Source: Tritrichomonas musculus (lineage: Eukaryota > Parabasalia > Tritrichomonadida > Tritrichomonadidae). From it: a stretch of DNA of 64,000 bases. The notes under the pieces were generated by a model. That model ran no database searches. It had not been told where the DNA came from and worked only from the letters and a program-made list of their open reading frames with translations. Positions within the stretch are counted from its first letter, which is position 1, and each line of letters opens with the position of its first letter. The position numbers were made by a program, and so were the translations under genes. Below are positions 28,594-39,845 of the stretch, piece by piece. The stretch is from the NCBI GenBank assembly GCA_039105265.1, contig JAPFFF010000053.1:744001-808000 (forward strand), given 5' to 3'.

Positions 28594-30717
28594 TTAATTT
28601 GTAGTCTCATCTTCTGGATGGAGTCTATGGTGGTGATGGAATCTCTCTTCGGTTGATCTCATATGAGATAGTGATGATGAATTTTGAGTGTATCCGGTGA
28701 AGTCAGTTGAGTAACGCGAGTCATATTCGCCCCAAGTGAAGTCGCAGTATTCAGCTGATGGATCGTCGAGGTTTATTCCACGGCTTTGAGTAACTTCGGT
28801 TTCTGTTTCGGTTTCGGTTGGAGGAACTGTTTCAGTTTCGGTTTCGGTTAGAGGAACTGTTTCGGTTTCGGTTTCGGTTGGAGGAACTGTTTCGGTTTCG
28901 GTTTCGGTTGGTGGAACTGTTTCGGTTTCGGTTTCGGTTGGTGGAACTGTTTCAGTCTCGGTCCAGGTTGGTTCAATTGTTTCTGTTTCGGTCTCGGTTG
29001 GTTCTGGAGCTTCAACGGCATCGCGTTGTTGGACAGGTGGCTGATCTTCGTTGAGGACATCGATTCCTAAGAAAAGACGTCCGGCCTTCTTCTTCTTAAT
29101 TGAGACGTCTTCTTGGTAATCGATGTGAGTGCCAATTGGCCAATTACGAAGAGGTAATTCAACCTCGTTCATCATTTTATCGCCGTTGTGTCTTGCAGAT
29201 TGGTTCATCATGTTAACAACGAGTGCATCGCTGTTCCAGTCCTTTGAGTGTAACTCGAATGTTTGATTCCAAACAGGATTCAAATCGTGGCTGATTGCTT
29301 TAGTTCGTTTGATGCTGTTTGGTTCTTCTTTTAACTGTAAAGTGACATAAGGATCAGTTGTTTCTGTGTTTTGTTTCCTTACATTTTGGGCTTTGATAGC
29401 ATGGACCAAAACCTTGCATGGTTGAGCAACATTAACAGATCTTTCTGTAGCAGCTGGTGGGAAGCCTTCATTAAGGATGTATTCATAGTGGATGTTGCCT
29501 GCTTCTTTGTTCTTAAGACTGACTTTATTGTTGAAGACTTGGCGTTGGCCGATTGGAATGTTTGAAAGAGGAATTGATTGTTCATTCATCATTCTGTCAT
29601 CATTCTTGAGATCTTCATCATATAGGTTGACAAGTAAGGTATCATTCTTGATATCAGGGACATTGAGAGTTAAGTCTTCATTCCAAACTGGATTGCATTG
29701 GTTTGAAACAACTTGTGTCTTAACTTTTGATTCAGGATGATTTTTGAGACTGAAAGTCATGTATGGATCAGACTCGCCAACATTGTCCATCTTGTTAAGA
29801 TTTGTTCCATTGACTGCACGGATCCTTAAGTATCCTTGTTGTGCACCATAAGTTTGGCCAAGTTGAACGTCTCTTGATTGGAGTGCTCCGTTTTGATCCC
29901 CTGGTAAGAAGTCGATTTCGAAGTGAAGATTTCCGGCATCTTTCTTCTTTTTATTGATACGTTCATTGAAGACATAATGTTCACCAATTGGATGATCTCT
30001 TAATGGGATCTCAATTCTGTCCATCATTTTGTCATCCTTCTTGATATCTTCATCAAGCATGTCGACTTCAAGGACGTCGTTGTTTCTATCGAAGGAGTGA
30101 AGATTCAATTCTTCATTCCAGACTGGATTCTTAGTGTTGCTGATGACTTGTGTCTTAACACATGATTCCTTCTTGTCTTTCAAACGGAATCGAAGATATG
30201 GATCCGATTTTCCAACAGTGTCCATCTTGAGAACGTCTCGGGCGTCGAATGCTTTGATATGGAGAGTGCATCCATCCGTTCCATTGACGCCGCCGAGATT
30301 GACTGCGCGCTCTGAAACACCCGAGGCGTATCCTGCTGCTGGAAATGCTTGAACTTCGAAGATAAGTTTACCTGCATCCTTCTTCTTGAGTTTAATGTCG
30401 ATTTCTTTTCGGTCGACTGGTCCGCCAACTGGCCATGAGTGTACTGGATATTGAAGTTCATTCATCATTTTGTCGTCCATTTTTATATCTTCATCATACA
30501 TGTTGATCAATAACATATCATTTGGATCTGTTGCAGTGATATCAAATTCTTGATTCCAAACTGGGTTGGAGTTGTTGCTTATAACTTGGGTCCTCTGGAA
30601 GTCTTTTTTGTCTTGGCTTTTCAATCTAAGGGTGATGTAAGGATCGGATTTACCACCAACATCCATTTTGAGAACATTTTTTGCTTCGCAGATTTTGATG
30701 TGAAGACGTGTTGCCAT
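28594..30717 (-). CDS. four-C2-domain protein with Thr/Glu repeat tail
   Basis: 707 residues. Four tandem C2 domains at about 3-125, 149-275, 296-415 and 433-550 share the pattern LKMDxxGKSDPY ... NPVWNxxF/L ... DEDxxxDDKMM. Domains 1-3 keep the aspartates of both calcium loops. Domain 4 has QNTETTDPY and MMNQSARHNGDKMM instead, so it probably does not bind calcium. Residues about 565-640 are seven Thr/Glu/Pro decapeptides (TETETETVPP type), and the C-terminus has a His-rich cluster (FHHHHRLH). C2 domains bind phospholipid membranes in response to calcium, so a cytoplasmic membrane-recruitment or membrane-tethering role is likely; no transmembrane segment. The start is the ATG 15 nt after a TCATTTTT initiator. 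Confidence 0.9.
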   Translation of the reverse strand: MATRLHIKICEAKNVLKMDVGGKSDPYITLRLKSQDKKDFQRTQVISNNSNPVWNQEFDITATDPNDMLLINMYDEDIKMDDKMMNELQYPVHSWPVGGPVDRKEIDIKLKKKDAGKLIFEVQAFPAAGYASGVSERAVNLGGVNGTDGCTLHIKAFDARDVLKMDTVGKSDPYLRFRLKDKKESCVKTQVISNTKNPVWNEELNLHSFDRNNDVLEVDMLDEDIKKDDKMMDRIEIPLRDHPIGEHYVFNERINKKKKDAGNLHFEIDFLPGDQNGALQSRDVQLGQTYGAQQGYLRIRAVNGTNLNKMDNVGESDPYMTFSLKNHPESKVKTQVVSNQCNPVWNEDLTLNVPDIKNDTLLVNLYDEDLKNDDRMMNEQSIPLSNIPIGQRQVFNNKVSLKNKEAGNIHYEYILNEGFPPAATERSVNVAQPCKVLVHAIKAQNVRKQNTETTDPYVTLQLKEEPNSIKRTKAISHDLNPVWNQTFELHSKDWNSDALVVNMMNQSARHNGDKMMNEVELPLRNWPIGTHIDYQEDVSIKKKKAGRLFLGIDVLNEDQPPVQQRDAVEAPEPTETETETIEPTWTETETVPPTETETETVPPTETETETVPPTETETETVPLTETETETVPPTETETETEVTQSRGINLDDPSAEYCDFTWGEYDSRYSTDFTGYTQNSSSLSHMRSTEERFHHHHRLHPEDETTN
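28799..29008 (-). repeat. 30-bp minisatellite inside the C2 gene, seven units
   Basis: Seven head-to-tail 30-bp units encode decapeptides built on Thr-Glu pairs ending Val-Pro-Pro. Middle units are nearly identical and the outer ones diverge, which is typical of slippage expansion from the centre. Confidence 0.9.
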
Positions 30718-31559
30718 GTTTTAAAAAAAAATGATGTGTTTGGGGATTCATGTTATACATGTAAGAGAAGAAAATATCGACCATTTATAAAAAATGATAA
30801 TATATTGATTTTATGTAGGTTTTATATCAATAATATTTTTTTATTATAATTATAAATATATATTAATAATATATGTTCATGATTCATTCGTATTTATTAA
30901 TAAATATATTGATATATAATCGCAGAATAATTATAAGTAATTATTTATTTCAATGAGTATTGAATATCTGTATTTTTATTTATGCATAGTTTATAAAATA
31001 TACAATAACTTTCTTATTTTAGTTAAAGTTTATTATTTTTATTATATTATAAATTATATATTTTTAATAAATAAAGATTTATTATTTAAATATATCTATG
31101 TCTAATAGGGATTTATTTGAAATACATTTACATATGAATTAAATAATTTACATTCAAATTGATAATCTCACAAATTTAAAATATATTGAATAACGCTATA
31201 CGGTTACAATTCAAAATATAAATAAAATAAAAAGATATTTATGATGGTTATTTTCTCGAAGAAATGTATTAAAAATAGACGTAATAGATTGATTTGTTTA
31301 TATGAATATCACGCTAATTGTTAGCAACAGAAATTTGAAAACAATCCTCGATAAATGTTCAGAAAATTTGATAAAATTATTTTACACTTACAAATTTTCA
31401 AAGAATAAAATAAATAATTTTTTACCAATAAATAAATTTCAAATTTAAAGATGATTCCTTCATTTTAGCAATTTGTTAATATATCTTTTAAAAAAATTCT
31501 ATAGAAACCAATAAAATACAATTAACGAATATAATTATCAAATAAAAAAAACTTGAGAT
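30718..31559. other. AT-rich intergenic spacer
   Basis: About 840 bp of strongly AT-rich sequence between the C2 gene promoter and the glycosyltransferase 3' end. No gene or repeat family recognised. Confidence 0.55.
30731..30734 (-). promoter_or_regulatory. initiator (Inr) of the C2 gene
   Basis: The minus-strand TCAT followed by a T-run has +1 A at 30732, 15 nt before the ATG at 30717. Confidence 0.5.
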
Positions 31560-33074
31560 TTATAATTCACTGTATCTTTGATTAAAAGATAGTTTCATTT
31601 CATCAAACAAATAATGCATAAAAGTAACAATTGTTTTTGCACTTAATCTTGTATTTAGATTCTCTTTGTAAATTTTCAATGATTCCGAATTTTGATTCAT
31701 GTAATAATAAATATAGCCAATTAGATTTACTTCTTTTAAAACATTCGAGTGATAGACAGCTGCTGAATAAATGAATAAATCATCAGCAACAATAATTTTG
31801 GTTTGATTAGGCGAATGCAATTTTATTGTTTCAATTGCCTTTAAAAAAGTATCTCTTTTAATGATGCATTGCCATAACTGCCAAGTTGTTGTTTCTGTAA
31901 CCAATCTTTTAGCAATTTCATAATTGGAATTAATTCTTTGATTATATCTGTATATGCAATTCGGATTATCAGGCAAAACTCCGTTGTCATAAGTGTATTG
32001 GCAATATCCAATATCAATCATGTCTGCGGGGGGATCATTTTTATTTTTTCGTTCAATATCATTATTTGGAATTGATTCATATTCTTTTAATTCATATTTT
32101 TTATTTGAAAAGGTTGTTGGATCTTCGATTTCTTTCTTTATTTCGTCAATTATTGCTGGTAACGATTTGGTGTTTATTTCGTCATCAGGATCAATTTGCC
32201 ATATGTATCGTCCTGTTGAATATTCAACACCAATTTGACGTGCAATAACACTGAGTGTTTTTTCATTCCTTCGAACAACTCGAACTCTGACATTTGATAT
32301 GGAATTTTCATTATCTTCTTTTTTAATATTATTTGCATTTAATTCTTCATCATGAAATGTAATATATGAATGTCGATATCGAAATGATTTCTTTCTCAAA
32401 TTTTGTTTCTTATTTCCAGTTAAAAATTGCGTAACTAAATTATTAATTTCATTTTCATTTTGATTAGTTGTTTTTTCTTTTTCATTAGCGAATGTTGATA
32501 GTTTGTTTAATGATTCAGCTAATTTGAGTGAATATTCGTAGCTTCCATCGTCTGAATTCGCATCAACAATGACAATTTCAAATTTTTCGTTTTCTGGATT
32601 TTTTTGTGGATTGTTTGCATAATTTAACAGACTTCTGAATGAACGTTCAAGAAAAGTGACCTTGTTAAATACTGGAAATACAAATGAGAGAATAAATTGT
32701 GATTCTTCCCACTTGTAGCCTTTGATGTTCACATTTTGTGGTTTTTGAAATTCTTTAAAATTAGGATTTGGAGGTTGATAATCAGTGATATCAAGTTTTC
32801 CATAATAATTTTGTGATTTGTATTTATAAATAAATGAATCTGATTCGCTAGATATTAAAACTGGTTTATCAATTAAATATTGTTTGGCATTATTAGTAAT
32901 AAGATGAATACTTTTGTTTGTATTATTGTTTTTTAAATATAATTGATAAGGTTTGTATTGATTATTTTGGAAATTGATAATTCTACTTGGTTTATAAATA
33001 TATATAAATAAAATAATTGATGAAAAAATGAATAAAAATGATATAAGTATAAAGAATTCTTTGAATAACTTCAT
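31560..33074 (-). CDS. type II membrane glycosyltransferase, GT-A (family 2-like)
   Basis: 504 residues. Residues about 5-27 (EFFILISFLFIFSSIILFIY) are a signal anchor, giving a Golgi/ER lumenal type II topology. The GT-A domain opens with ILSFVFPVFNKVTFLERSFRS and FEIVIVDANSDDGSYEYS, typical of GT2 nucleotide-sugar binding. IWQIDPDDEINTKSL carries the DxD motif (Asp 295, Asp 297) for metal and UDP/GDP-sugar. The acceptor-side half has IIKRDTFLKAIETI and VADDLFIYSAAVYHSN, where the ADD is a plausible catalytic acid or base. A long insert rich in Asn/Glu/Lys (about 200-265) separates the two parts. The sugar and acceptor cannot be told; surface glycan synthesis is likely. Intact. Confidence 0.82.
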   Translation of the reverse strand: MKLFKEFFILISFLFIFSSIILFIYIYKPSRIINFQNNQYKPYQLYLKNNNTNKSIHLITNNAKQYLIDKPVLISSESDSFIYKYKSQNYYGKLDITDYQPPNPNFKEFQKPQNVNIKGYKWEESQFILSFVFPVFNKVTFLERSFRSLLNYANNPQKNPENEKFEIVIVDANSDDGSYEYSLKLAESLNKLSTFANEKEKTTNQNENEINNLVTQFLTGNKKQNLRKKSFRYRHSYITFHDEELNANNIKKEDNENSISNVRVRVVRRNEKTLSVIARQIGVEYSTGRYIWQIDPDDEINTKSLPAIIDEIKKEIEDPTTFSNKKYELKEYESIPNNDIERKNKNDPPADMIDIGYCQYTYDNGVLPDNPNCIYRYNQRINSNYEIAKRLVTETTTWQLWQCIIKRDTFLKAIETIKLHSPNQTKIIVADDLFIYSAAVYHSNVLKEVNLIGYIYYYMNQNSESLKIYKENLNTRLSAKTIVTFMHYLFDEMKLSFNQRYSEL

Positions 33075-33141
33075 GTGAAAATTGTTATATTAGAGTGTGA
33101 AGGATCGATTGTTAGAAGTAAAATGAAGATGATCAGAAAAT

Positions 33142-33147
33142 AAAAAA
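33142..33147 (-). terminator. Pol III terminator (T6)
   Basis: Six T on the minus strand, five bases after the tRNA-His 3' end. Confidence 0.7.
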
Positions 33148-33152
33148 TAACT

Positions 33153-33223
33153 GGGTAAGCCGTGAATCGAACACGGGTCTATTGAGCCACAATCAATAAT
33201 GCTAACCATTACACTACTTACCC
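33153..33223 (-). tRNA. tRNA-His (GTG)
   Basis: 71 nt with all four arms. Acceptor GGGTAAG/CTTACCC; D-arm GTGT-AATGGTTA-GCAT; anticodon stem ATTGA/TCAAT with loop TTGTGGC, which puts GTG at 34-36; variable AGAC; T-stem CCGTG/CACGG with TTCGATT. No intron and no encoded CCA, as usual in eukaryotes. The extra 5' G of tRNA-His would be added after transcription. A T6 terminator follows. Confidence 0.95.
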
Positions 33224-34219
33224 TTTCATCCATTCAATCAATTTTAATTAGTTAAAAATTAACATATTATTTTCATCATAACCGTTTTATACAAAACAGC
33301 ATTGCTTAAATTAAATGGATTATGAAATATATTTTTTGTATATTTTCAATTGATGAATTCAGTTTGAGAAACATTAAAACCTGTGTTTAAATGGTTTGCA
33401 TGAAAAATGAATGAGTTAGAAGTTGAATTTGATAATGAAGTCAATTGAGGATTACAAAATGTAATAATACAAAAATGAAAATGTGAGGGATGATACAATA
33501 TATGCTGAAGGTTAATTTGTTATTGGATAGGTTTATTTAGAAGTAGAAATATTATCACCGATGAATTCATAAAAGTTAGAATAGTGATCCAAAAAGTGAA
33601 CTCAATGATATTGAAAATGAAGAAAATCAAGCCACAAATAATAAAATTGAAGATGAAAAAGTTTTCAAGGAATCAATAAATTGAATCAATAACTATGATT
33701 TTTAATAACTACTATCAAGAATGATACCAACAGTTAATGAGATCAATGATAGACTTAAGGAGTATCCATTAAAGAAAGATGATAGCGAGTATAGTCAAAA
33801 AATGTGAAGGATTGATTTGAATGTAAATTAGTTATATGAAACATAAATTTTACACCATTCATAGTTGATTCAGAAACATTGAATATTATTTTAGAAATAT
33901 CAATCTTCAAGTATAATATGAACTATGAATGATAAAACATTTTTATTATATTATTTTTATTTGAACTAGATTTCCACACTCTGTCATTCCGTTTGATCGA
34001 TAAGATGAACCATCCAATTTATACTCCTCATCGACCAAAAATAGACAGGTTAATATATAGGATAGATATATGGTTAGATCTAACCAACTAACATCTAAAG
34101 TGGTTCACTTAGTATTTGGATCGTATTCTAGTAACATATTTAAACGATTTGGAGTTCAGATCATAATATCTGGATTTAAATGTATAAGTATCACTCTCTT
34201 CTTGTTCGGTATTCTTTCG
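33224..34219. other. intergenic region with decayed coding traces
   Basis: Plus-strand remnants such as LNDIENEENQATNNKIEDEK (about 33600-33670) and PTVNEINDRLKEYPLKKDDS (about 33724-33790) are readable but broken by stops. They suggest an old Asn/Glu-rich gene. From about 33960 the base composition shifts to the GC-richer foreign block. No intact gene. Confidence 0.4.
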
Positions 34220-34495
34220 TTATACCTTTCTAGATACATTACATGGCTTACCATTACGTTTAGTGAATCGTTTGTTCTTCTGCGGAATATCTTCTTTAGG
34301 TGATCTAGTATCGAACTTACTGTCATTTGGATTACGACGAAACAGAGTGTTAAGTGTCTTGTAGTCTTGTTTATTAGTTAACTCGGTAATAGCTCGTTTA
34401 AGTACTGCTAAGTCGGCTGTAGTGTATAACTCTTCTAGATTTGATTGTGTTGTATTCTTACTCTTACTCATTTCGATGTAATTAAACTTACACAT
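34220..34495 (-). pseudogene. fragment of an unknown gene in the foreign block
   Basis: About 90 residues from the ATG at 34495 (MCKFNYIEMSKSKNTTQSNL...) with an internal helix VLKRAITELTNKQDYKTL and a basic tail. No family recognised. It follows the larger broken gene on the same strand with a short gap, like a two-gene cassette. Base composition and codon use (TCG, CGA, ATC) differ from the host neighbours. Treated as a fossil of an unknown mobile or virus-like element; it looks truncated. Confidence 0.4.
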
Positions 34496-34528
34496 TTATC
34501 GCAAAAAAACATTTCTATATTCACATTA

Positions 34529-35851
34529 TAACACGAACGACACTAGCTTTCGTTTAGCAACTGGATGTCTCTTCTCGATACTGGTTACAACTTTAAACAC
34601 ACTCTCTCGATCATTCAGTTTATCATCCATCAACTTGTTGGACTAACATTCGACGATACTATCGTTAATTCGACATTTAAGTAAGTTAGTAACTTTCCAA
34701 CCATGACAGTCCAGTACTTCGACAACATCACCTTCTGACAGTCGATCTTCTGGAGTTTATTACTATTAATGTACATGTGTTTAAAGATCTCATCGGTATA
34801 CTCTTTCGTAATCGATTTACAATATTCCAAATCTACAGTAGAGTTTTCATATACTTCATCTTCAGATCAGTGATCGAATACATCTTCGACATCCATTACT
34901 GGTTGTAGGTTCTGTAAGCTGTATCATGCTTTTCGATAACGAAACACCATTTACCAGTATCTCTACCACAGATCTTCTCATCCAATTTATACCATTCTCC
35001 ATATAGTGAAGAAGATCGATGTACACCTCCACGATTATAGATGAAGTCTTTCAGTTCTCGATCTGTTAGATACAACAGTAATTGTGTAGTTGTTGTTAAG
35101 TAATTACGTTGATGCATATGCAACTGTTTAAATGCTTGTACCTCTTCTTGTATCTTGTCATAACTATCGCTAATGGATTTCACTACGGAATCTACTTTAT
35201 CGTTATCTACTTTAACAGACTTAATCGTATCATCATGTTTCTTCATAAACATCTTCTCATCTTCTAACTCTTTCAAATATTGTTGTTCTATAGTGTTTCT
35301 CATTTCGGTGAGAATAAAATAGACCATGGAGTCGATAAACTTAATTAGTACGTTAGACAGTTCTGTGTTATGGATGAAGGTTAGACTGTTCTTACCAACT
35401 AGTTTGTCGTTATCCATAATTACGTAATCTCCATCAATATTAGAACCTTCCATAACATAATCGTTATTATATTTTAGATACTGGATCACCTCTTCTTTGT
35501 TAATAACAGCTGTGAAGTTTTGTGTAAAGTCGATATCGTTAATATAGATACCTTCATCTCGACTTTATCAACTTTACACGTTGGTTTAATGTATCTCTTG
35601 TTAACGTCAATATTGTGGGATTGTAATATTCGTTTAATGTTAGATGTATGTTCTGCGAGGAACTTCGATAGATACTCGTTCTTGTTCTTGGTATTAGCAT
35701 CTACTGGAACCATGTTATAGAAGATAATATTGTCACAGAATCTATCACTTAATGGATTATGGTTGTATATCTTACTAACATCGTTTAGAGTAATCTTTTT
35801 AAGAGTGTGGAGGTCTAGTTCGAATAATCTGGCTTTTTCTTCGCGGTTCAT
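34529..35851 (-). pseudogene. large broken gene of unknown mobile or virus-like element
   Basis: Strongly coding text runs on the minus strand over about 1.3 kb: FELDLHTLKKITLNDVSKIY near the start, a charged coiled-coil-like middle (MRNTIEQQYLKELEDEKMFM, VVKSISDSYDKIQEEVQAFK) and a compact C-terminal part (FIYNRGGVHRSSSLYGEWYK, GKWCFVIEKHDTAY). No known domain is recognised; the last part has the look of a small viral DNA- or nucleic-acid-associated module, which is a guess. The region is GC-richer than all surrounding spacers and its codon use is unlike that of the host genes. It appears broken in about four places. Lateral or mobile origin is likely, but the family is unknown. Confidence 0.5.
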
Positions 35852-37818
35852 GTGTCATTTCCAGAAAAATGTTGCATGCGTAGATCAATAGAGCGGTAAG
35901 AATAAAAAAGTTAAATTAAAATTGTTTTAGAAAAGTTGGATCGTTTACGTTGGATGTATTTTTTGTAATTCGTTAGTGATATATGTCTAGACCTTAGATG
36001 CAATTCTCTATTGAGGGTGATTCATTGCATTCTATCTAGACTTGAAATGCATTTTATTGAAGTGAAAATGCAATGGAAACTTACTGGAAGAAGGAATTAC
36101 TATTAATATTCCGAGAAACAGGTGTTATCGATCACATTAATAATATATCATAAATAAAGATAATAAGAATAAAAGACTCTTTACTTAAGTTTAAATGATA
36201 AAAAACGTTTTTTTATCAAAGCACAAAATATGAAGCTTTTTGAAATAGTTTAATACATGTTTGAAAGAAACTAATGATAACAAAAGATTGGTAATGTGGC
36301 CTTCAACTATTTTTCATTTTTTAAGTGAACCTTCTTGTTCCATCCATCAAGATTATTTGTGAACAGGTCCACTAAGAATATGGTTTATTTTTAGACATAT
36401 TAAAAAAATTGGTTGATCATTTCATATAAGATATTGAAAATACATATGTCCAGTATTCATCACAAAGTGCCTAATCTACAAATTCCATATATACATGTTT
36501 TGCATTAATAATGACATACATCAAAATTTGAGATAGTTTATTTCTATTTTTTGACAAAAAAATACAACCTTATTTTATGGGAAAAGGACAGATAAGGTTA
36601 ACATTATAAAGGAAAGGAAATATCATCCTACACTTAAAAGAAAAACCAGATATCCAAAAAATTTTAAAATAAAAAACTTTACAATAAACCTTTGAAAATT
36701 AACGTTTTTGCCCGCCAAAATACACTTCATTATATTTTAAGAAGTTGGAGTATGCTTGATATATATTAACACACTCCCTCAATGTTTAGCAACTTTATGC
36801 TTTTTTTACACATTTTCAATAACCTGATCAACGTTTCAGGTATAGGATTTCCCAAAGATTTAATTAATCATTTGATTAAAAGTAAGAAGTGTCCGAATGC
36901 CAAATTCTTTAAGTATATACTCATAGACAAAGCGTGTTAAATGAAAAGAATCTATTTTTTGCGTTGTATCAATTTCATGTTGCTCCAGAAATAAATTTGT
37001 CCTAATCCGTTTACTTAAAAATGGAAATAATCTTGTTATTTCCTTTTATTAATACCAATATTTTCCATTTTTTATTGTTCTACTTGATATTAATTAAATC
37101 AACGCATTTATTTTTTTTATATATATATTAATAAACATATCATTTAATGCTGTTATTTCTTTTTTATTTTATTTTTACTGATTAATTTCAGCAAGTAATC
37201 TCAAAAACAATTAAATATGATTGATCGAGCTTTTTCAACAAATACTGACATTCATCTAAGTATTGATCAAATAATATAAGAAACTTGAAGCGTCTCCTTT
37301 TGAAGTCATTTTGAGGGATAAATATGCGAAATAATTACAAATGGTATTTCATTCAAATTATTTATTCCAGAAACTTTTTGACAGAAAATATTGTAAATAA
37401 AAAATATTGAAAGGAAATAAGTATGCTATTCATAATTGAGAAAAAACGCTGTCTGTCAAAAACATAAGCCATGAAATCAGATCATAAAAATTAATAATAA
37501 GTTTTGGATCAACAATACCAGTGATTTTTCGTTCCTTTAAAATGAAATTAACAGCTTATTTGAAATGTTCAGTGAATTTTTCGGACTTATCTATTATAAA
37601 TATCTATTGAAAATTGAAAATATTCCCTCAAAACTTCATTTCACGTGCACAATCTATGATAATATTAAATAATTCTTTGGTATCAGGTTTCAATATTTTT
37701 TAAGTAGAACAATTCAAAAATATCACAAAAATTATATAATTACAAAGATATCTTTTTAATTAAAAAAGCCATATTTATTTTCAATTCTTTTTGGTAAAAA
37801 AATCAAAATAAACAGAAC
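35852..37818. other. intergenic region, no intact gene
   Basis: About 2 kb. The first 200 bp continue the foreign composition and hold an imperfect tandem duplication (GTCTAGACCTTAGATGCAATT near 35992 and ATCTAGACTTGAAATGCATTT near 36036). The rest is AT-rich with faint, frame-broken coding traces (for example FEMFSEFFGLIYYKYLLKIE near 37560-37620). No function assigned. Confidence 0.4.
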
Positions 37819-39316
37819 TTATATTTTAATTGCAATTGAAGAGTCGCCTTGAGTTGATGTTGTTGATGCGTTCTTCTTCTTAATAACAAGGAAGTAAACA
37901 AACAAAGCGATGATAGCAGCTACAACAACAACACAAGCAATAACAATTCCAGCGATTGCGCCACCACTTAATTTATTCTTTTTACCACCACCACTATTTG
38001 ATTCTTTCTGTACGACAAGTTTTCTGTTTTTTTCTTTTTCATCTGGAACGCACTGTTTTTGATTATAATCACCACCAGCAATTTTATTGGCCCATTGGTT
38101 GCATTGTTCTTCAATGAAGATTGAATCTTGCTGATTAATTAAGACGATGTTATCATCTTCCAATATTTTTCCTTCCTCACTCTTGAAAATTGAAATCTTT
38201 GATGGCTGCTCGTTAATTTGTTTATCAAAGCTCAATAATGGCTTTTCTGGATCTTCTGGTTCAGAGTTATAAATGCTAATTTTTGCATCATGGAAATCAA
38301 CATTATCGAATGAAACCGTTGATCCTTGTAGGAGATTCAAAGTTTCTGTGATATTTATATCTTTCAAAACTGATTTACAGTTAATGCACAAAAGGATGGA
38401 CAAGGATCAATTGTAGTCAAAACTGATTTTTATAAAAAAAAAGGGCTTGAAGTAAACAAACTATTATATTTGGGAATCAATTCTTTGTTTTGTACATTAA
38501 CTGTTGCTCCATATAAATCAATTAAATTGAATATAGTGTTTCTGTCTGCATCAATCTTTAATGTTTTTTCATCATCGCCTGCATCAACAGTGATTTTTCC
38601 ATTTTTCATGTCACCTTCTTGGTCACTCGATTTTGAGACAAATTTAATATTTTCGAAATTACGGAAAGACAAACCTTCGCAATCTAAAGGTAATTTAATC
38701 TCATGATTTTCTTGTTCATTATTATAAACTTCGCATTTTTGTTCATTATTTAAAGGATTGATTTCTAAATTTTTCTTTGGAGAGAATAAGTTCGAAATTG
38801 TCTAATGTGTTTTCAATATTAACTTGTTCAACATTACTATCTAATTCAACAGCATACATACGATCTTTTTGGTTGAGGTCGTTGCTTGTAGTGACATTAA
38901 TTTGTGTTCCATCCTCAGATGATTTTGCATATTTTTCAGACAAATATCTAACATCCATGTTTTCAACATCAAAGCCAGATGGAATTGGATCAAGAGGTAA
39001 TAAACATTGACCATTGGCTCTTAATGTGTATGCTCCAAGGCATTTTGTGCAGAGTCTTTCTGTTGGTTGATGATCAAGATTGAATTGCTCATCACATTTA
39101 ACACACACATTAGGATCATCATCTTTGCAAATTAAGCATCCAGCAACATTTGAATTGCATTTTGATTCAGGACGAACACAAATTCCTTGATCATTTATCG
39201 TATTATTTTCATATTTGCATTTACAAACACCATCTACTGCAGTAAAATAAAAGAATTTTTCAGTATCGCAGTATAAACATTTTATTGGAGTAGTTCCACA
39301 ATATATATATTGTGAT
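37819..39316 (-). pseudogene. broken cysteine-rich type I surface protein (Pmp/beta-helix-like)
   Basis: Three minus-strand stretches of one gene are readable. From 39316 to 38746 there is a Cys-rich region (CLYCDTEKFF, CKCKYENN, CNSNVAGCLICKDDD, CVKCDEQFN, CTKCLGAYTL). From about 38760 to 38430 there is a beta-rich region (GLSFRNFENIKFVSK, FNLIDLYGATVNVQN). From about 38403 to 37819 there is a further beta-rich part (VSFDNVDFHDAKISIYN), then a transmembrane helix AIAGIVIACVVVVAAIIALF and a short KKK cytoplasmic tail. Two frame changes, near 38760 and near 38430 beside a T/A-run, separate them, and the reading stops at a TAA near 39317 upstream, so the signal peptide end is missing. Comparable trichomonad proteins are surface-exposed adhesin or receptor candidates. 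A sequencing error at the homopolymer could explain one of the breaks. Confidence 0.68.
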
Positions 39317-39845
39317 TACTCTCTAATAAGAATTGTATAATTTTTGATGCATATGCTTGCTTGATTTATATGGACAACAAACTCTTCAATTGAGTCATTC
39401 TTTACAGGTTGGAAACCAATTTTCTCCACAACAACTCACGACTGATAAAGTATAAATTTCCAAGATCTTAGATTTTATGTAATAATATTAAATTTAAGCA
39501 AATATATCAAATTTAATAATATATAAGTTATTTAATTTTAATAAATATTTATATTTAAATTTTAATTATATGAAGAAAAATATGAACATTTTTTTTTTAT
39601 CTTTTCTATGGTAGTTTAACTTTTTGTAAAAATAATCCTTCTTGATTTTTATTTTAATAAAATTTGAATCAATATCCAACTTAAAAATAAATAAATTTTA
39701 AAAATACATTATATATTATTTTGCAAAACATATATATTATATTTATACATATTAATAATTAAATTATTAATATTATTTTACAAGTTATATATATATTTTC
39801 AATTTTTTAAAATATGAGAATACTACTTCCTCTTTGTCTTCCCTC
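39317..39845. other. AT-rich intergenic spacer
   Basis: About 530 bp. A short stretch near 39330-39440 may be further remains of the surface-protein gene. The rest is TA-rich promoter-side DNA of the nuclease gene. Confidence 0.45.

Noticed and set aside
33590-33845. Plus-strand Asn/Glu-rich gene
   Set aside because: Readable traces only, with many stops; recorded as decayed spacer and not as a gene.
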